From Kitasatospora sp. NA04385 (GTDB taxonomy: Bacteria; Actinomycetota; Actinomycetes; Streptomycetales; Streptomycetaceae), in contig NZ_CP054919.1 of assembly GCF_013364235.1 (NCBI RefSeq), positions 62,001-126,000 of the forward strand: a DNA stretch of 64,000 nucleotides, given 5' to 3'. Below, piece by piece: positions 23,903-32,240 of the stretch; the first letter of the stretch is position 1; each line of letters opens with the position of its first letter. Under the pieces are notes generated by a model, which was given only the letters and a program-made list of their open reading frames with translations, was not told the origin of the DNA and did no database searches. The position numbers were made by a program, and so were the translations under genes.

Positions 23903-26590
23903 CTACAGGTCACCCCACTGGTCGAGCAGGGCGTCGGCGTCGGGTTCGGCGGGTGGCTCCTGCGCCGCGAGCGCCTGCTCGACCCAGATGATCTTGCCGC
24001 GGGCCAGGTAGCGGGTGCCCCAGCGCTCGCAGAACCGGGCCACCAGGTAGAGGCCGCGGCCGCCCTCGTCGGTGTCGGCGGCGCGGCGCAGGTGCGGGGA
24101 GGTGCTGCTGCCGTCGGCGACCTCGCAGATCAGGTGCCGGTCGTCGCAGAGCAGGCGCAGCCGGACGGGCTCGGTGCCGTAGCGGATGGTGTTGGTGACG
24201 AGTTCGCTGATGATCAGCTCGGTGGCGAAGACCTTGTGCTCCAGGCCCCAGCGCTCCAGGGTGGCGGCGGCCTCGGTGCGGACCCGGGAGACCGAGGCGG
24301 GGTCCCGTTCGAGGTGCCACTCGGCGATCTTGTCGGGGTCCAGGCAGCGGGTGCGGGCGGCGAGCAGCGCCACGTCGTCGTCGGGGCGTTCGGGCAGCAG
24401 GGCGTCCAGGGCCGCGGTGCAGGCGCCCTCGGGGGTGCCGTCGGAGCCGGCCAGGGCGCGGGCGAGCAGGTCGAACGCCTCGTCGGTGTCGCGGCGGCGC
24501 TGCTGGAGCAGGCCGTCGGTGAACAGCACCAGCAGGGTGCCCTCGTCGAGGCGCAGGTCGAGTGTCTCGGCGGGCAGGGCCGTGCCGGTGCCCAGCGGCG
24601 GGGAGACCGGCAGTTCGGGGACGTGCACGGTGCCGTCGGGGTGCAGCAGCGCGGGCGGCGGGTGGCCCGCGGAGGCCATCGCGCAGTGTCCGGTGACCGG
24701 GTCGTAGACGGCGTACAGGCAGGTCGCGCCGGTGGCCGCGCCGCCGTCCGCGGTCGGGTCCATGCGGGTGACGAACTCGTCGAGCTGGGCGAGGAGTTCG
24801 TCCGGTTCGAGATCGAGGGCGGAGAAGTTGTGCACGGCGGTGCGCAGCCGGCCCATCGTCGCCGCGGCGGCCACGCCGTGGCCGACCACGTCGCCGACGG
24901 CCAGCGCGACCCGGGCGCCGGAGAGCGGGATGACGTCGAACCAGTCGCCGCCGACGCCGGCCTCGGCGGGCCGGTAGCGCCAGGCGGTCTCGACGGCGCT
25001 GTGGGCGGGCAGCTCGCCGGGCAGCAGGCTGCGCTGGAGCGCGGTGGCGGTGGCGTGCTCGCGGGTGTAGCGGCGGGCGTTGTCCAGGCAGACGGCGGCG
25101 CGCAGCGCGAGTTCCTCGGCGAAGGCGAGGTCCTCGGCGGTGAACGGCTGCTGCTCGGCGCGCCAGAAGTTGGCCACGCCGAGGACGAGGTCGCCGGTCT
25201 GGAGCGGCACCGAGACGAGGCTGTGCAGGCCGAAGTCGAGCAGCTCGCGGGCGTGGTCGGGGTCGGCGCACCAGTCGTCGCGGGCGGCGAGGTCGATCAG
25301 CAGGGCCCGGCCGGCGGCCAGGTCGGCGGGGATGGTGGAGACGGGGGCGGTGCTGACGGGGTGGCCGAGCGGGTACAGCGGGAACTCGTCGCGGACGCCG
25401 GTGCGGGCGGTGCGGCGCACCCGCAGGCTTCCCGGTTCGGGTTCGGCCCCCTCCAGTACGGGTTCGAGGAGTTCGACGGTGGTGTAGTCGGCGAACTCGG
25501 GGACGGCGGCGCGGGCGAGTTCCTCGGCGGTGCGGGTGACGTCGAGGGTGGTGCCGATCCGCAGCCCGGCGGCGTACAGCAGGTCCAGGCGGCGGTGCGC
25601 GGTCTCGGCGCGGCCGGCCAGCGTGCGCAGCTCGGTGGTGTCGCGCAGGGTGGCGACCGCGCCGTCGGTGCGGTCGGCCCGGCGGACGGGGCGCTGGTTG
25701 ACGGCCAGCAGCCGTTCGCCGACGGGGTGCACCTCGTCGGTGGCGGTGCGGCCGGAGCCGAGCAGTGCGGCGAGGTCGGGCGGCAGGCCGAGGGCGTCGA
25801 GCCGCGGGGCGGGGTCCGCGGCGGGCAGGTCGAGCAGGCGGCGGGCCTCGTCGTTGGCGAGTTGCAGGCGGCCGTCGCCGGTGATGACGACGCCCTCGCG
25901 GACGGCGTGCAGCACGGCGTCGTGGTGTTCGTACATCCGGGTCATCTCGGCCGGCCCCAGTCCGTGGGTCTGCCGCCGCAGCCGCCGGCTGACCAGGGCC
26001 GACCCGCCGGCGGCGAGCACCAGGGCGGCGCCCGTGGCGACGAACAGCACGGGCAGCTGCGCCTGGAGGTGCTCCTGGACGCTCTTGACCTGGATGCCGA
26101 CCGAGACCAGGCCCACCGGCTTCCCGGCGGGGTCGAAGACGGCGACCGTGGTGTCCACGGCCCGGCCGAACAGGGTGCTGTCGAAGGTCTCCTGGAACGG
26201 CTCGCCGCTGAAGGCGGGGGCGAACGCGCCGGAGACGTGGCCGCCGATCAGGCTCGGGTCGGGGTGGGACCAGCGGATGCCGTTGGGGTCGAACGCCACC
26301 ACGTACGCCACGCCCGCCTTCATCCGGGTCTGTTCGGCGGCGGGCTGGAGGACGGCGCTGGGGTCGGCGGACTCCATCGCGGCGCGCGTCCCGGGCGCGT
26401 TGGCGAAGGACTCGGCGACCGACATCGAGCGGTCGTACGCCTCCTGCGTGGTGCGCTGGCGGGCCTGCACCACCAGCGCGGCCAGCGCGGCGCCGGCCAG
26501 CACCACGATCACCACCAGTTGCAGCAGGAACACCCGCGTCGCCAGACTGCGCGGCAACCGGGCCCACCGCGGTCTCCCGTGCTCGCTCAC
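23903..26590 (-). CDS. Membrane-bound SpoIIE-type phosphatase with Cache/PAS/GAF sensors and ATP-binding domain
   Basis: An 895-residue sensor phosphatase. An N-terminal membrane segment (VFLLQLVVIVVLAGAALAALV, about 20-41) is followed by an extracytoplasmic single-Cache-like domain (about 45-175, with a GIRWSHPDPSLIGG motif like CitA/DcuS sensors) and a second membrane segment (about 180-200). Then come PAS (about 225-330), GAF (about 350-510), SpoIIE phosphatase (about 530-740; GGDWFDVI, GDVVGHG) and HATPase (about 765-880; IISELVTNTIRY, DEGGRGLYLVARF). It likely detects an external small acid and adjusts an anti-sigma pathway. GTG start at 26590 with GTAGGGG upstream. Confidence 0.88.
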   Translation of the reverse strand: MSEHGRPRWARLPRSLATRVFLLQLVVIVVLAGAALAALVVQARQRTTQEAYDRSMSVAESFANAPGTRAAMESADPSAVLQPAAEQTRMKAGVAYVVAFDPNGIRWSHPDPSLIGGHVSGAFAPAFSGEPFQETFDSTLFGRAVDTTVAVFDPAGKPVGLVSVGIQVKSVQEHLQAQLPVLFVATGAALVLAAGGSALVSRRLRRQTHGLGPAEMTRMYEHHDAVLHAVREGVVITGDGRLQLANDEARRLLDLPAADPAPRLDALGLPPDLAALLGSGRTATDEVHPVGERLLAVNQRPVRRADRTDGAVATLRDTTELRTLAGRAETAHRRLDLLYAAGLRIGTTLDVTRTAEELARAAVPEFADYTTVELLEPVLEGAEPEPGSLRVRRTARTGVRDEFPLYPLGHPVSTAPVSTIPADLAAGRALLIDLAARDDWCADPDHARELLDFGLHSLVSVPLQTGDLVLGVANFWRAEQQPFTAEDLAFAEELALRAAVCLDNARRYTREHATATALQRSLLPGELPAHSAVETAWRYRPAEAGVGGDWFDVIPLSGARVALAVGDVVGHGVAAAATMGRLRTAVHNFSALDLEPDELLAQLDEFVTRMDPTADGGAATGATCLYAVYDPVTGHCAMASAGHPPPALLHPDGTVHVPELPVSPPLGTGTALPAETLDLRLDEGTLLVLFTDGLLQQRRRDTDEAFDLLARALAGSDGTPEGACTAALDALLPERPDDDVALLAARTRCLDPDKIAEWHLERDPASVSRVRTEAAATLERWGLEHKVFATELIISELVTNTIRYGTEPVRLRLLCDDRHLICEVADGSSTSPHLRRAADTDEGGRGLYLVARFCERWGTRYLARGKIIWVEQALAAQEPPAEPDADALLDQWGDL

Positions 26591-26681
26591 CCCTACATTC
26601 TGGGATCCCGCCGCGCCGACGGCCTGTCCGGACGGACAGCGGGCCCGGCAGCGGGCCCGGCGGCGGGGCGGCAGGTCCCGT

Positions 26682-26990
26682 TCAGCGGGTGGCGGCGGGG
26701 GAACGGAGCAGGCCGCCCGGCTCCCACCGGCGGACCTCGGGCCGCTCCCCCGTACCGGGCGCGCCCGCCAGCGCGGCCTGCCGGCCGGCGGCGGCGACGG
26801 CCTCCGCGGCGGTGGGCGTCCAGTGCGCCGAGACGCGCAGGCCGGTGCGTCCGTCGCCCAGGGCGGTGCGCAGGGTGACGATCCACGGCGGCCCCCAGAC
26901 CTGCGGCGGGCGCGCCGACGGGGTCGGCGCGCCCGGGGACGGAGCGGCGGAGGCGGTTCCGGCGGCAGGGGCGGTGGAGAAGCAGGACAC
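26682..26990 (-). CDS. Small hypothetical protein, 102 residues
   Basis: Not recognised. A GTG at 26990 preceded by GGAGGAC opens a 102-codon frame with good coding bias. The product has an Ala/Pro/Ser-rich N-terminus and a C-terminal part reading WGPPWIVTLRTALGDGRTG, then LRVSAHWTPTAAEAVAAAG. No signal peptide or membrane helix is seen. It lies 125 bases downstream of the glycosidase gene on the same strand, so it could be the last gene of that operon. Confidence 0.5.
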   Translation of the reverse strand: MSCFSTAPAAGTASAAPSPGAPTPSARPPQVWGPPWIVTLRTALGDGRTGLRVSAHWTPTAAEAVAAAGRQAALAGAPGTGERPEVRRWEPGGLLRSPAATR

Positions 26991-27115
26991 GGTGTCCTCC
27001 GGGGTGGTGCTCGGTGGGTGCGGCGGCGCCCACCGCCCGTCAGGGCGGGGGCGGTGGGCACCGCCGCGGCTTGCGGGGCCGCCCCGGGCCGGGGCCCGGG
27101 GCGGCGGGGGGCGGG

Positions 27116-28600
27116 TCAGGGGGTGCGGACCCAGAACTCGATGGACAGCGGCGGGACGGTGACGGTCAGGGTCGGGCCGGTCTTGAATCCCAGGGACTGG
27201 TTGTTGGTCGAGGGGCCGTAGCGGTGGCCCTCGAAGGCGGCGGCGGTCTGGGTGTCGACGGTGTAGGTGAAGGAGTCGGTGGTGGAGCGGTTGGTGATCG
27301 CGAAGACGGGCTTGCCCGCCGGGGTCTTCCAGGCCATGATCCGCTGGTCCCGCAGGACGGCGGACTCGTCGACGCCGTAGCGGACGGAGTCCCACGGCAG
27401 GTACTTGACGAAGCCGGCCACCGCGTTCCAGTTCTGCGGGTTGAAGTCCCAGTGGCCGACCGGGATGTTCGGGAAGCGGCTGAAGTCGGTGTCGTTCGGC
27501 GGCCGCCAGAAGCCGAGCGAGTAGCCGGGCGCCTCGGCGTTGGTGGTGGGCTTGAGGGCGTGCAGCCAGAACCAGGTGGGGGCGTTCTGGAAGACCATCC
27601 AGTTCATGATCGACTGGGCGGTGTTGACCGTCCGCACGTCCGAGGTCTTGTTGTCGAGGTACTCGAACTCGTTGTTGAAGACCGTCTTGCCGGACGCTCC
27701 GACCCGGAAGTCGTGGTCGATCTGGTAGTCGGAGTCGTAGCCGATCCGGTGGTAGGTCCAGGCGTCGACGTAGGACAGCGCGGTGGCGTCCTGGGTGATC
27801 GCCTGGCCGATGGCGCCGCCCCAGCCGTCGAGGCTGTCGGCGGTGACCATGACGTTCGGGTACTTGGACTTGATCTTCGGCGCGACGGCCTTGAAGGTCG
27901 CCAGGTACTGGTCGGCGGTGTAGACGCAGGAGGAGTAGCCGGTGGAGAACCGGGGCTCGTTCTGCAGGCCCCACATCGACACCGGGATGCCCTGGGCGGT
28001 GAGGTGGTCGAGGTCGCCGACCAGGGCGTCGCCGAAGTCGGACAGGAACTGCGGGTCGAAGGAGGCCAGGTGGCCGCCGATGTAGGAGTCGTTGGACTTC
28101 CAGCCCGGGGCGGGCGACCAGTACTCGACCGAGGTGCCCTCGATGTGGGCGCGGCTCATCATGTCGGCGAGTCCGGCGCCCTGGCCGGCGAAGCGGTCCT
28201 GGATGTGCTTGCGGGTGGAGTCCAGGCCCCGGTAGTACAGGCCCATCGCCAGCCGGCAGTAGCGGAAGCCGCGGTCGGAGCGGCCGCCCATCAGCATCTG
28301 CTGGTAGAACCGGGTGAGTTCGGAGGCGGTGAGGTCGTGCGGGACGCCGCTGACGGTGTCCGGCAGGCCGTTGTTGCCCGAGCCGATCGAGTCGGACTGG
28401 ATCTCGAAGCCCAGGCCGAGGATGGTCTGCTTGGCGGCCTGGTCGAAGCGGATCGTGTAGCTGCCCGAGGTGGCGGCGGTGGTGGCCGCCGCGGCCGGGG
28501 ACAGGTGGAGCAGGGGCGAGAGCGCCGCGCCGGCGCCGACGGTCGCGGCGCCGCGCAGCATGGAGCGGCGGCTGATCCCGCTCGGCTCGGGCAGGGCCAT
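27116..28600 (-). CDS. Tat-secreted clan GH-A glycoside hydrolase (GH30-like)
   Basis: A 494-residue exported glycosidase. Tat signal SRRSMLRG (residues 10-17). A TIM-barrel domain carries the acid/base motif WGLQNEP (E215) and the nucleophile motif FNNEFEY (E311 or E313), the layout of clan GH-A families such as GH30; a beta domain with the ending PLSIEFWV follows. It closely resembles the gene at 36754. Position at the end of the sugar-acid operon suggests it releases the operon's sugar from a polymer; a galactose- or uronate-containing glycan is a guess. ATG at 28600. Confidence 0.78.
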   Translation of the reverse strand: MALPEPSGISRRSMLRGAATVGAGAALSPLLHLSPAAAATTAATSGSYTIRFDQAAKQTILGLGFEIQSDSIGSGNNGLPDTVSGVPHDLTASELTRFYQQMLMGGRSDRGFRYCRLAMGLYYRGLDSTRKHIQDRFAGQGAGLADMMSRAHIEGTSVEYWSPAPGWKSNDSYIGGHLASFDPQFLSDFGDALVGDLDHLTAQGIPVSMWGLQNEPRFSTGYSSCVYTADQYLATFKAVAPKIKSKYPNVMVTADSLDGWGGAIGQAITQDATALSYVDAWTYHRIGYDSDYQIDHDFRVGASGKTVFNNEFEYLDNKTSDVRTVNTAQSIMNWMVFQNAPTWFWLHALKPTTNAEAPGYSLGFWRPPNDTDFSRFPNIPVGHWDFNPQNWNAVAGFVKYLPWDSVRYGVDESAVLRDQRIMAWKTPAGKPVFAITNRSTTDSFTYTVDTQTAAAFEGHRYGPSTNNQSLGFKTGPTLTVTVPPLSIEFWVRTP

Positions 28601-28670
28601 GGTCTACCTCCGGAGGGTGGGTGGGGGGAAGGCGACGGGGTACTGCGGGTGTCCGCGTCCGCGACCGGGG

Positions 28671-29846
28671 TCAGAAGCGGGCGACGGTGTAGCGGTCGAC
28701 GGCGTCCTCGTCGAGGTCGAAGCCCAGGCCCGGGCCGGTGGGCACGGTCAGCACGCCGTCGGCGAACTTCGGCGGGTTGAGCAGGATGGCCTCGCGGATC
28801 GGGTTGGGCAGCCGGTTGTACTCGTAGGTGCGCAGGTTCGGGGTGGCCGCGCACAGCTGGAGGGCGGCGCACAGGCTGACGCCGGAGCCGACGCCGTGCG
28901 GGGCGATGTCGACGTGGAAGGCGGAGGCGAGCGCGGACAGCCGCATCGCCTCGGTGATGCCGCCGCACCGGGCCACGTTCGGCATGAAGACGTCGATGGC
29001 CCGGTTCAGCAGGGACTCGCGCAGGTCGAAGCGGGTGAAGTGGGTCTCCCCGTTGACCACGGTCAGGCCGGTGCGGCGGCGCAGTTCGCCGAGGTTGGCG
29101 AGGTCGTCGACCTGGAGCGGCTCCTCGTACCAGGAGATGCCGAGGTCGGCCAGGACGGCGCCGACCCGGGTGGCCTGGTCGAGGTCGTAGGCGCAGTTGA
29201 CGTCGGTGAGGATCTCGACGTCCTCGCCGACGGCGGCGCGCACCGCGCTCAGGTGGGCCCGGTCGGTGCGCTCGCCGCGCCCGATCTTGACCTTGAGGGC
29301 CTTGAAGCCGGCATCGACGAAACCGAGCGCCTGGCGGGCGGAGTCCTCGGGGTCGGCGTGCAGGGCGACGGGGCTGGCGTAGCAGGGCACCGTCTCCCGG
29401 ATCGGGCCGCCGAGCAGCCGGTGGACGGGCTGTCCGGCGAGCTTGCCGCGCAGGTCCCACAGGGCGAGGTCGACGCCGGCCAGGGCTTCGAGGTAGAAGC
29501 CGCGGTTGTGGCCGCCGGCCGCCTGGCCCTGGTAGAGGCGCTCCCAGATCGCTCCGGTGGCCAGCGCGTCCTGGCCGATCAGCAGCGGGGCCAGCACGGT
29601 GGCCACCACGGTGGCGGTGACCTGCGGGGAGGGCAGGCCGTAGGCCTCGCCGATGCCGACGCTACCGTCCTCGGTGTGGACCTTGACCAGGGTGGCGTAC
29701 TGGCCCCGGCGGGGCAGGACCAGGTGACTGGAGGCGGGGTAGCGCAGCCAGTCCGGCACGTCTTCGGGCGAGTCGTAGAGGTCGTCGAAGCTGGCGGACA
29801 GGGCCAGGGCCTCGACCTTGGTGATGCGCAGCGGCTGGGTGCTCAC
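28671..29846 (-). CDS. Enolase-superfamily sugar acid dehydratase (MR/MLE type)
   Basis: A 391-residue member of the mandelate racemase subgroup. Base K185-x-K187 (LKVKIGRG), metal ligands D215 (LTDVNCAYD), E241/E242 (WYEEPL) and E267 (VNGETHF), and H317 (APHGVGSG). The Asp normally paired with that His is Asn here (N290 in FMPNVARCGG). The likely reaction is dehydration of a sugar acid to a 2-keto-3-deoxy acid, the substrate for the kinase and aldolase encoded upstream in the same operon. D-galactonate, D-gluconate or a uronate derivative are candidates. It lies 58 bases after the MFS gene. Confidence 0.88.
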   Translation of the reverse strand: MSTQPLRITKVEALALSASFDDLYDSPEDVPDWLRYPASSHLVLPRRGQYATLVKVHTEDGSVGIGEAYGLPSPQVTATVVATVLAPLLIGQDALATGAIWERLYQGQAAGGHNRGFYLEALAGVDLALWDLRGKLAGQPVHRLLGGPIRETVPCYASPVALHADPEDSARQALGFVDAGFKALKVKIGRGERTDRAHLSAVRAAVGEDVEILTDVNCAYDLDQATRVGAVLADLGISWYEEPLQVDDLANLGELRRRTGLTVVNGETHFTRFDLRESLLNRAIDVFMPNVARCGGITEAMRLSALASAFHVDIAPHGVGSGVSLCAALQLCAATPNLRTYEYNRLPNPIREAILLNPPKFADGVLTVPTGPGLGFDLDEDAVDRYTVARF

Positions 29847-29904
29847 GGGTCTCTCTCCTGCGGGAGGTGATGCGGGCCGCCCTCCGTCGGGAGGGCGGGA
29901 CGGG

Positions 29905-31224
29905 TCAGGCGTGTTCGAGGATGTCGCCGCGCGAGGTCTCGCGGCCGCTGAAGACGGCGACCGCGGTGATCAGGCAGCCGGCCACGACGTAGAGGGCGAC
30001 GGGGGCGATGGAATTGGTGCCGGCGACGAGCGCCGCGCCGATGAAGGGGGTGGTGCCGCCGAAGATCGCTCCGCCGAACTCGCGGCCGACGCTGACCCCG
30101 CTGAACCGGACCCGGGCGTCGAACTGCTCGGCGACCAGGGCGGCCTGCGGGCCGAAGACCATGTCCTTGCAGATCGGGACGGCCAGCACCAGTGCCAGGA
30201 AGACCAGCGCGGTGTTGCCGGTGCCCAGCAGCCAGAAGAACGGGTAGGCGTAGGCGATGGTGCAGCCCAGGCCGATGGCGACCATGGTGCGGCGGCCGAT
30301 CCGGTCGGAGAGCCAGCCCCAGAACGGGATGGTGACGATCTCCAGGGCGCCGGCCAGGGCTGCGGCCCACAGCATGGTCGACTTGGGGATGCCCAGGTTC
30401 TTGGTGGCGTAGGAGAGGCCGAACGCCTGGATCAGGTAGGCCCAGACGAAGCCGGAGGCGGTGATCCCGAGCACCCGCAGGACGGCGCCGGGCTGCTCCT
30501 TGACGACGGTCAGGAACGGGAAGCGGACGGTCTCGGCCTGGTCGGCCAGCTCGGTGAAGACCGGGGTCTCCTTGATGCCCCGGCGCAGCCACATGCCGAA
30601 CAGCACCAGGACGAAGCTGAGCAGGAACGGAATGCGCCAGCCCCAGGTGAGGAAGGCGTGGTCGGGCAGCAGGGCGACCAGGGCGAAGACGGCGGTGGCC
30701 AGGACGGAGCCGGCGCCGGTGCCCATCGCGGGGATGGAGCCGAACAGGCCGCGCTTGCCGTTGGGGGAGTTCTCGACGGTGAGCAGCGTCGCGCCGGCGA
30801 ACTCGCCGCCGACCGCGATGCCCTGGCAGATCCGCAGCAGGACCAGCAGGATCGGGGCCCACACGCCGACGGTGGCGTGGGTGGGCAGGACGCCGACCAG
30901 GGTGGTGGCGATGCCCATGCCGAGCATGGTGATCAGCAGGACGTACTTGCGGCCGATCCGGTCACCGAGGTGGCCGAAGAGGATGCCGCCGATGGGGCGG
31001 GCGGCGAAGCCGACGCCGAAGGTGGCGAAGGAGGCCAGGGTGGCGCCGGTCGAGCTGGAGCCGAAGAAGAGTGGGCCGAAGACCAGCGCCGAGGCGAGGC
31101 CGTAGAGGTTGAAGTCGTACCACTCCATGACGGTGCCGACGGTCGCGGCGGCCATGGTGCGCCGGGTGGTGGCGCTGGAGGTGCTGTTCACGTGGGTGCT
31201 TCCGGGGTGTGCTGTGGTGGTCAC
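29905..31224 (-). CDS. MFS transporter, metabolite:H+ symporter (MHS) type
   Basis: A 439-residue 12-helix permease. MHS hallmarks are TVMEWYDFNLYG (about residues 27-38) and the loop motif GHLGDRIGRK, repeated as SDRIGRR in the second half. The family imports organic acids such as shikimate, 2-oxoglutarate or sugar acids with protons. The GTG at 31224 has GGGAGAA upstream and overlaps the SMP-30 stop by 4 nt, so the genes are coupled. It probably imports the sugar acid used by the operon. Confidence 0.9.
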   Translation of the reverse strand: MTTTAHPGSTHVNSTSSATTRRTMAAATVGTVMEWYDFNLYGLASALVFGPLFFGSSSTGATLASFATFGVGFAARPIGGILFGHLGDRIGRKYVLLITMLGMGIATTLVGVLPTHATVGVWAPILLVLLRICQGIAVGGEFAGATLLTVENSPNGKRGLFGSIPAMGTGAGSVLATAVFALVALLPDHAFLTWGWRIPFLLSFVLVLFGMWLRRGIKETPVFTELADQAETVRFPFLTVVKEQPGAVLRVLGITASGFVWAYLIQAFGLSYATKNLGIPKSTMLWAAALAGALEIVTIPFWGWLSDRIGRRTMVAIGLGCTIAYAYPFFWLLGTGNTALVFLALVLAVPICKDMVFGPQAALVAEQFDARVRFSGVSVGREFGGAIFGGTTPFIGAALVAGTNSIAPVALYVVAGCLITAVAVFSGRETSRGDILEHA

Positions 31225-32192
31225 GGGGTTCTCCCACCGACTGGGGGCGGCTGATGCAAGCCAACGTATGCGATATACGAAATGCGGTCCAGAGGTGATT
31301 CGTCGATGTTTCCGTTTCGTGTCCCGGCGCCGTCCCGGTAGGCGGCGGCGGGGGGCGCGGCCACCTCCGAGCGCCGGGCCAGTACCGCGCCCGCCAGGGC
31401 GTCCGGCTCCGGCAGGCGGTGCCGGGCGGTGGTGGCGAACATCCGCCCGCCGCCGAAGGCGACGCTGCTGACGTGCGGCGTACCGACGGCCGAAGCGCCC
31501 AGCAGCCGGCCGTCGGGGGCGTGGCAGCGCACCGTCCCCGACCCCCAGGCCGCGACCCACAGGCGGCCCAGGGCGTCCACGGCCATGCCGTCGGGGCGGC
31601 CCTGGCGCTCCGGCAGGCGTACCAGCGGCCGGGCGGCGCCCAGCTCCCCGGTGGCCGGATCGAGGGCGTGGGCGGTGATCTCGCCCCGGGCGCTGTCGGC
31701 GAGGTAGAGCACCGTGCCGTCCGGGGCGAAGACCGGCCCGTTGGGCACCGTCAGCCCCTCCAGCACCCGGTGCACGCTTCCGTCGGCGTCCACCCGGTAC
31801 AGGCTGCCCGCGCCCTCGGCGGCGTCGGCGGCCATGCTGGTGGCCCAGAACCGGCCCGCCGGGTCGCAGCCCGCGTCGTTCATCCGCCGCGGCCGGTCGG
31901 CGCCGGCCTCCGGGCGGGCGAGCCAGCGCACCGGGCCGGTGGGGCCCAGCCGGACGATCCCGTCCCCGGCCGCGGCGATCCACTCCCCCGCACGGCCCGC
32001 CACCGGGGCCGCCGCGCCCAGCGGCACCCCCAGGTCGGCCAGCGTCCGCACCCGGCCCGGCCGGGCCGGGTCCCAGGCGTGCAGCGTCCCGCGCAGCAGG
32101 TCGGTGTAGTACAGCCGCCCGCCGTGCCAGCGCGCGCCCTCGGCCAGCTGGTGGCGGGCCGGACCGATCGGCCGCCAGTGGTCCTCGCGCAT
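31221..32192 (-). CDS. SMP-30/gluconolactonase family lactonase
   Basis: A 323-residue six-bladed propeller lactonase (PF08450), hydrolysing a sugar lactone to the aldonate. Metal ligands: the Glu of LAEGARW (about 18), Asn of RMNDAGCD (about 104), Asn of VPNGPVF (about 149) and Asp of RPDGMAVD (about 198). It catalyses the step between the SDR sugar dehydrogenase (33923) and the dehydratase (28671). The last 25-30 residues (from about NIDESPLD) lie beyond the usual family end and are translated from what looks like a promoter/operator region, ending with a 4-nt overlap on the MFS start. Confidence 0.88.
   Translation of the reverse strand: MREDHWRPIGPARHQLAEGARWHGGRLYYTDLLRGTLHAWDPARPGRVRTLADLGVPLGAAAPVAGRAGEWIAAAGDGIVRLGPTGPVRWLARPEAGADRPRRMNDAGCDPAGRFWATSMAADAAEGAGSLYRVDADGSVHRVLEGLTVPNGPVFAPDGTVLYLADSARGEITAHALDPATGELGAARPLVRLPERQGRPDGMAVDALGRLWVAAWGSGTVRCHAPDGRLLGASAVGTPHVSSVAFGGGRMFATTARHRLPEPDALAGAVLARRSEVAAPPAAAYRDGAGTRNGNIDESPLDRISYIAYVGLHQPPPVGGRTP
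31265..31279. promoter_or_regulatory. GntR-type operator inside the SMP-30 gene end
   Basis: CGTATGCGATATACG with arms CGTAT/ATACG, 41 bases upstream of the MFS start. It shares 12 consecutive bases with the site at 35545. It lies within the extended 3' end of the SMP-30 frame. Confidence 0.65.
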
Positions 32193-32240
32193 CGGCGACT
32201 CCTCCGTTCGGTACGGGTGGTGCTCAGCGCCGGGCGGCGC

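Noticed and set aside
23469..24011. 180-codon plus-strand frame between the SpoIIE genes
   Set aside because: Ala/Arg/Pro-rich, no domain, no ribosome binding site, and its end overlaps the next phosphatase gene.
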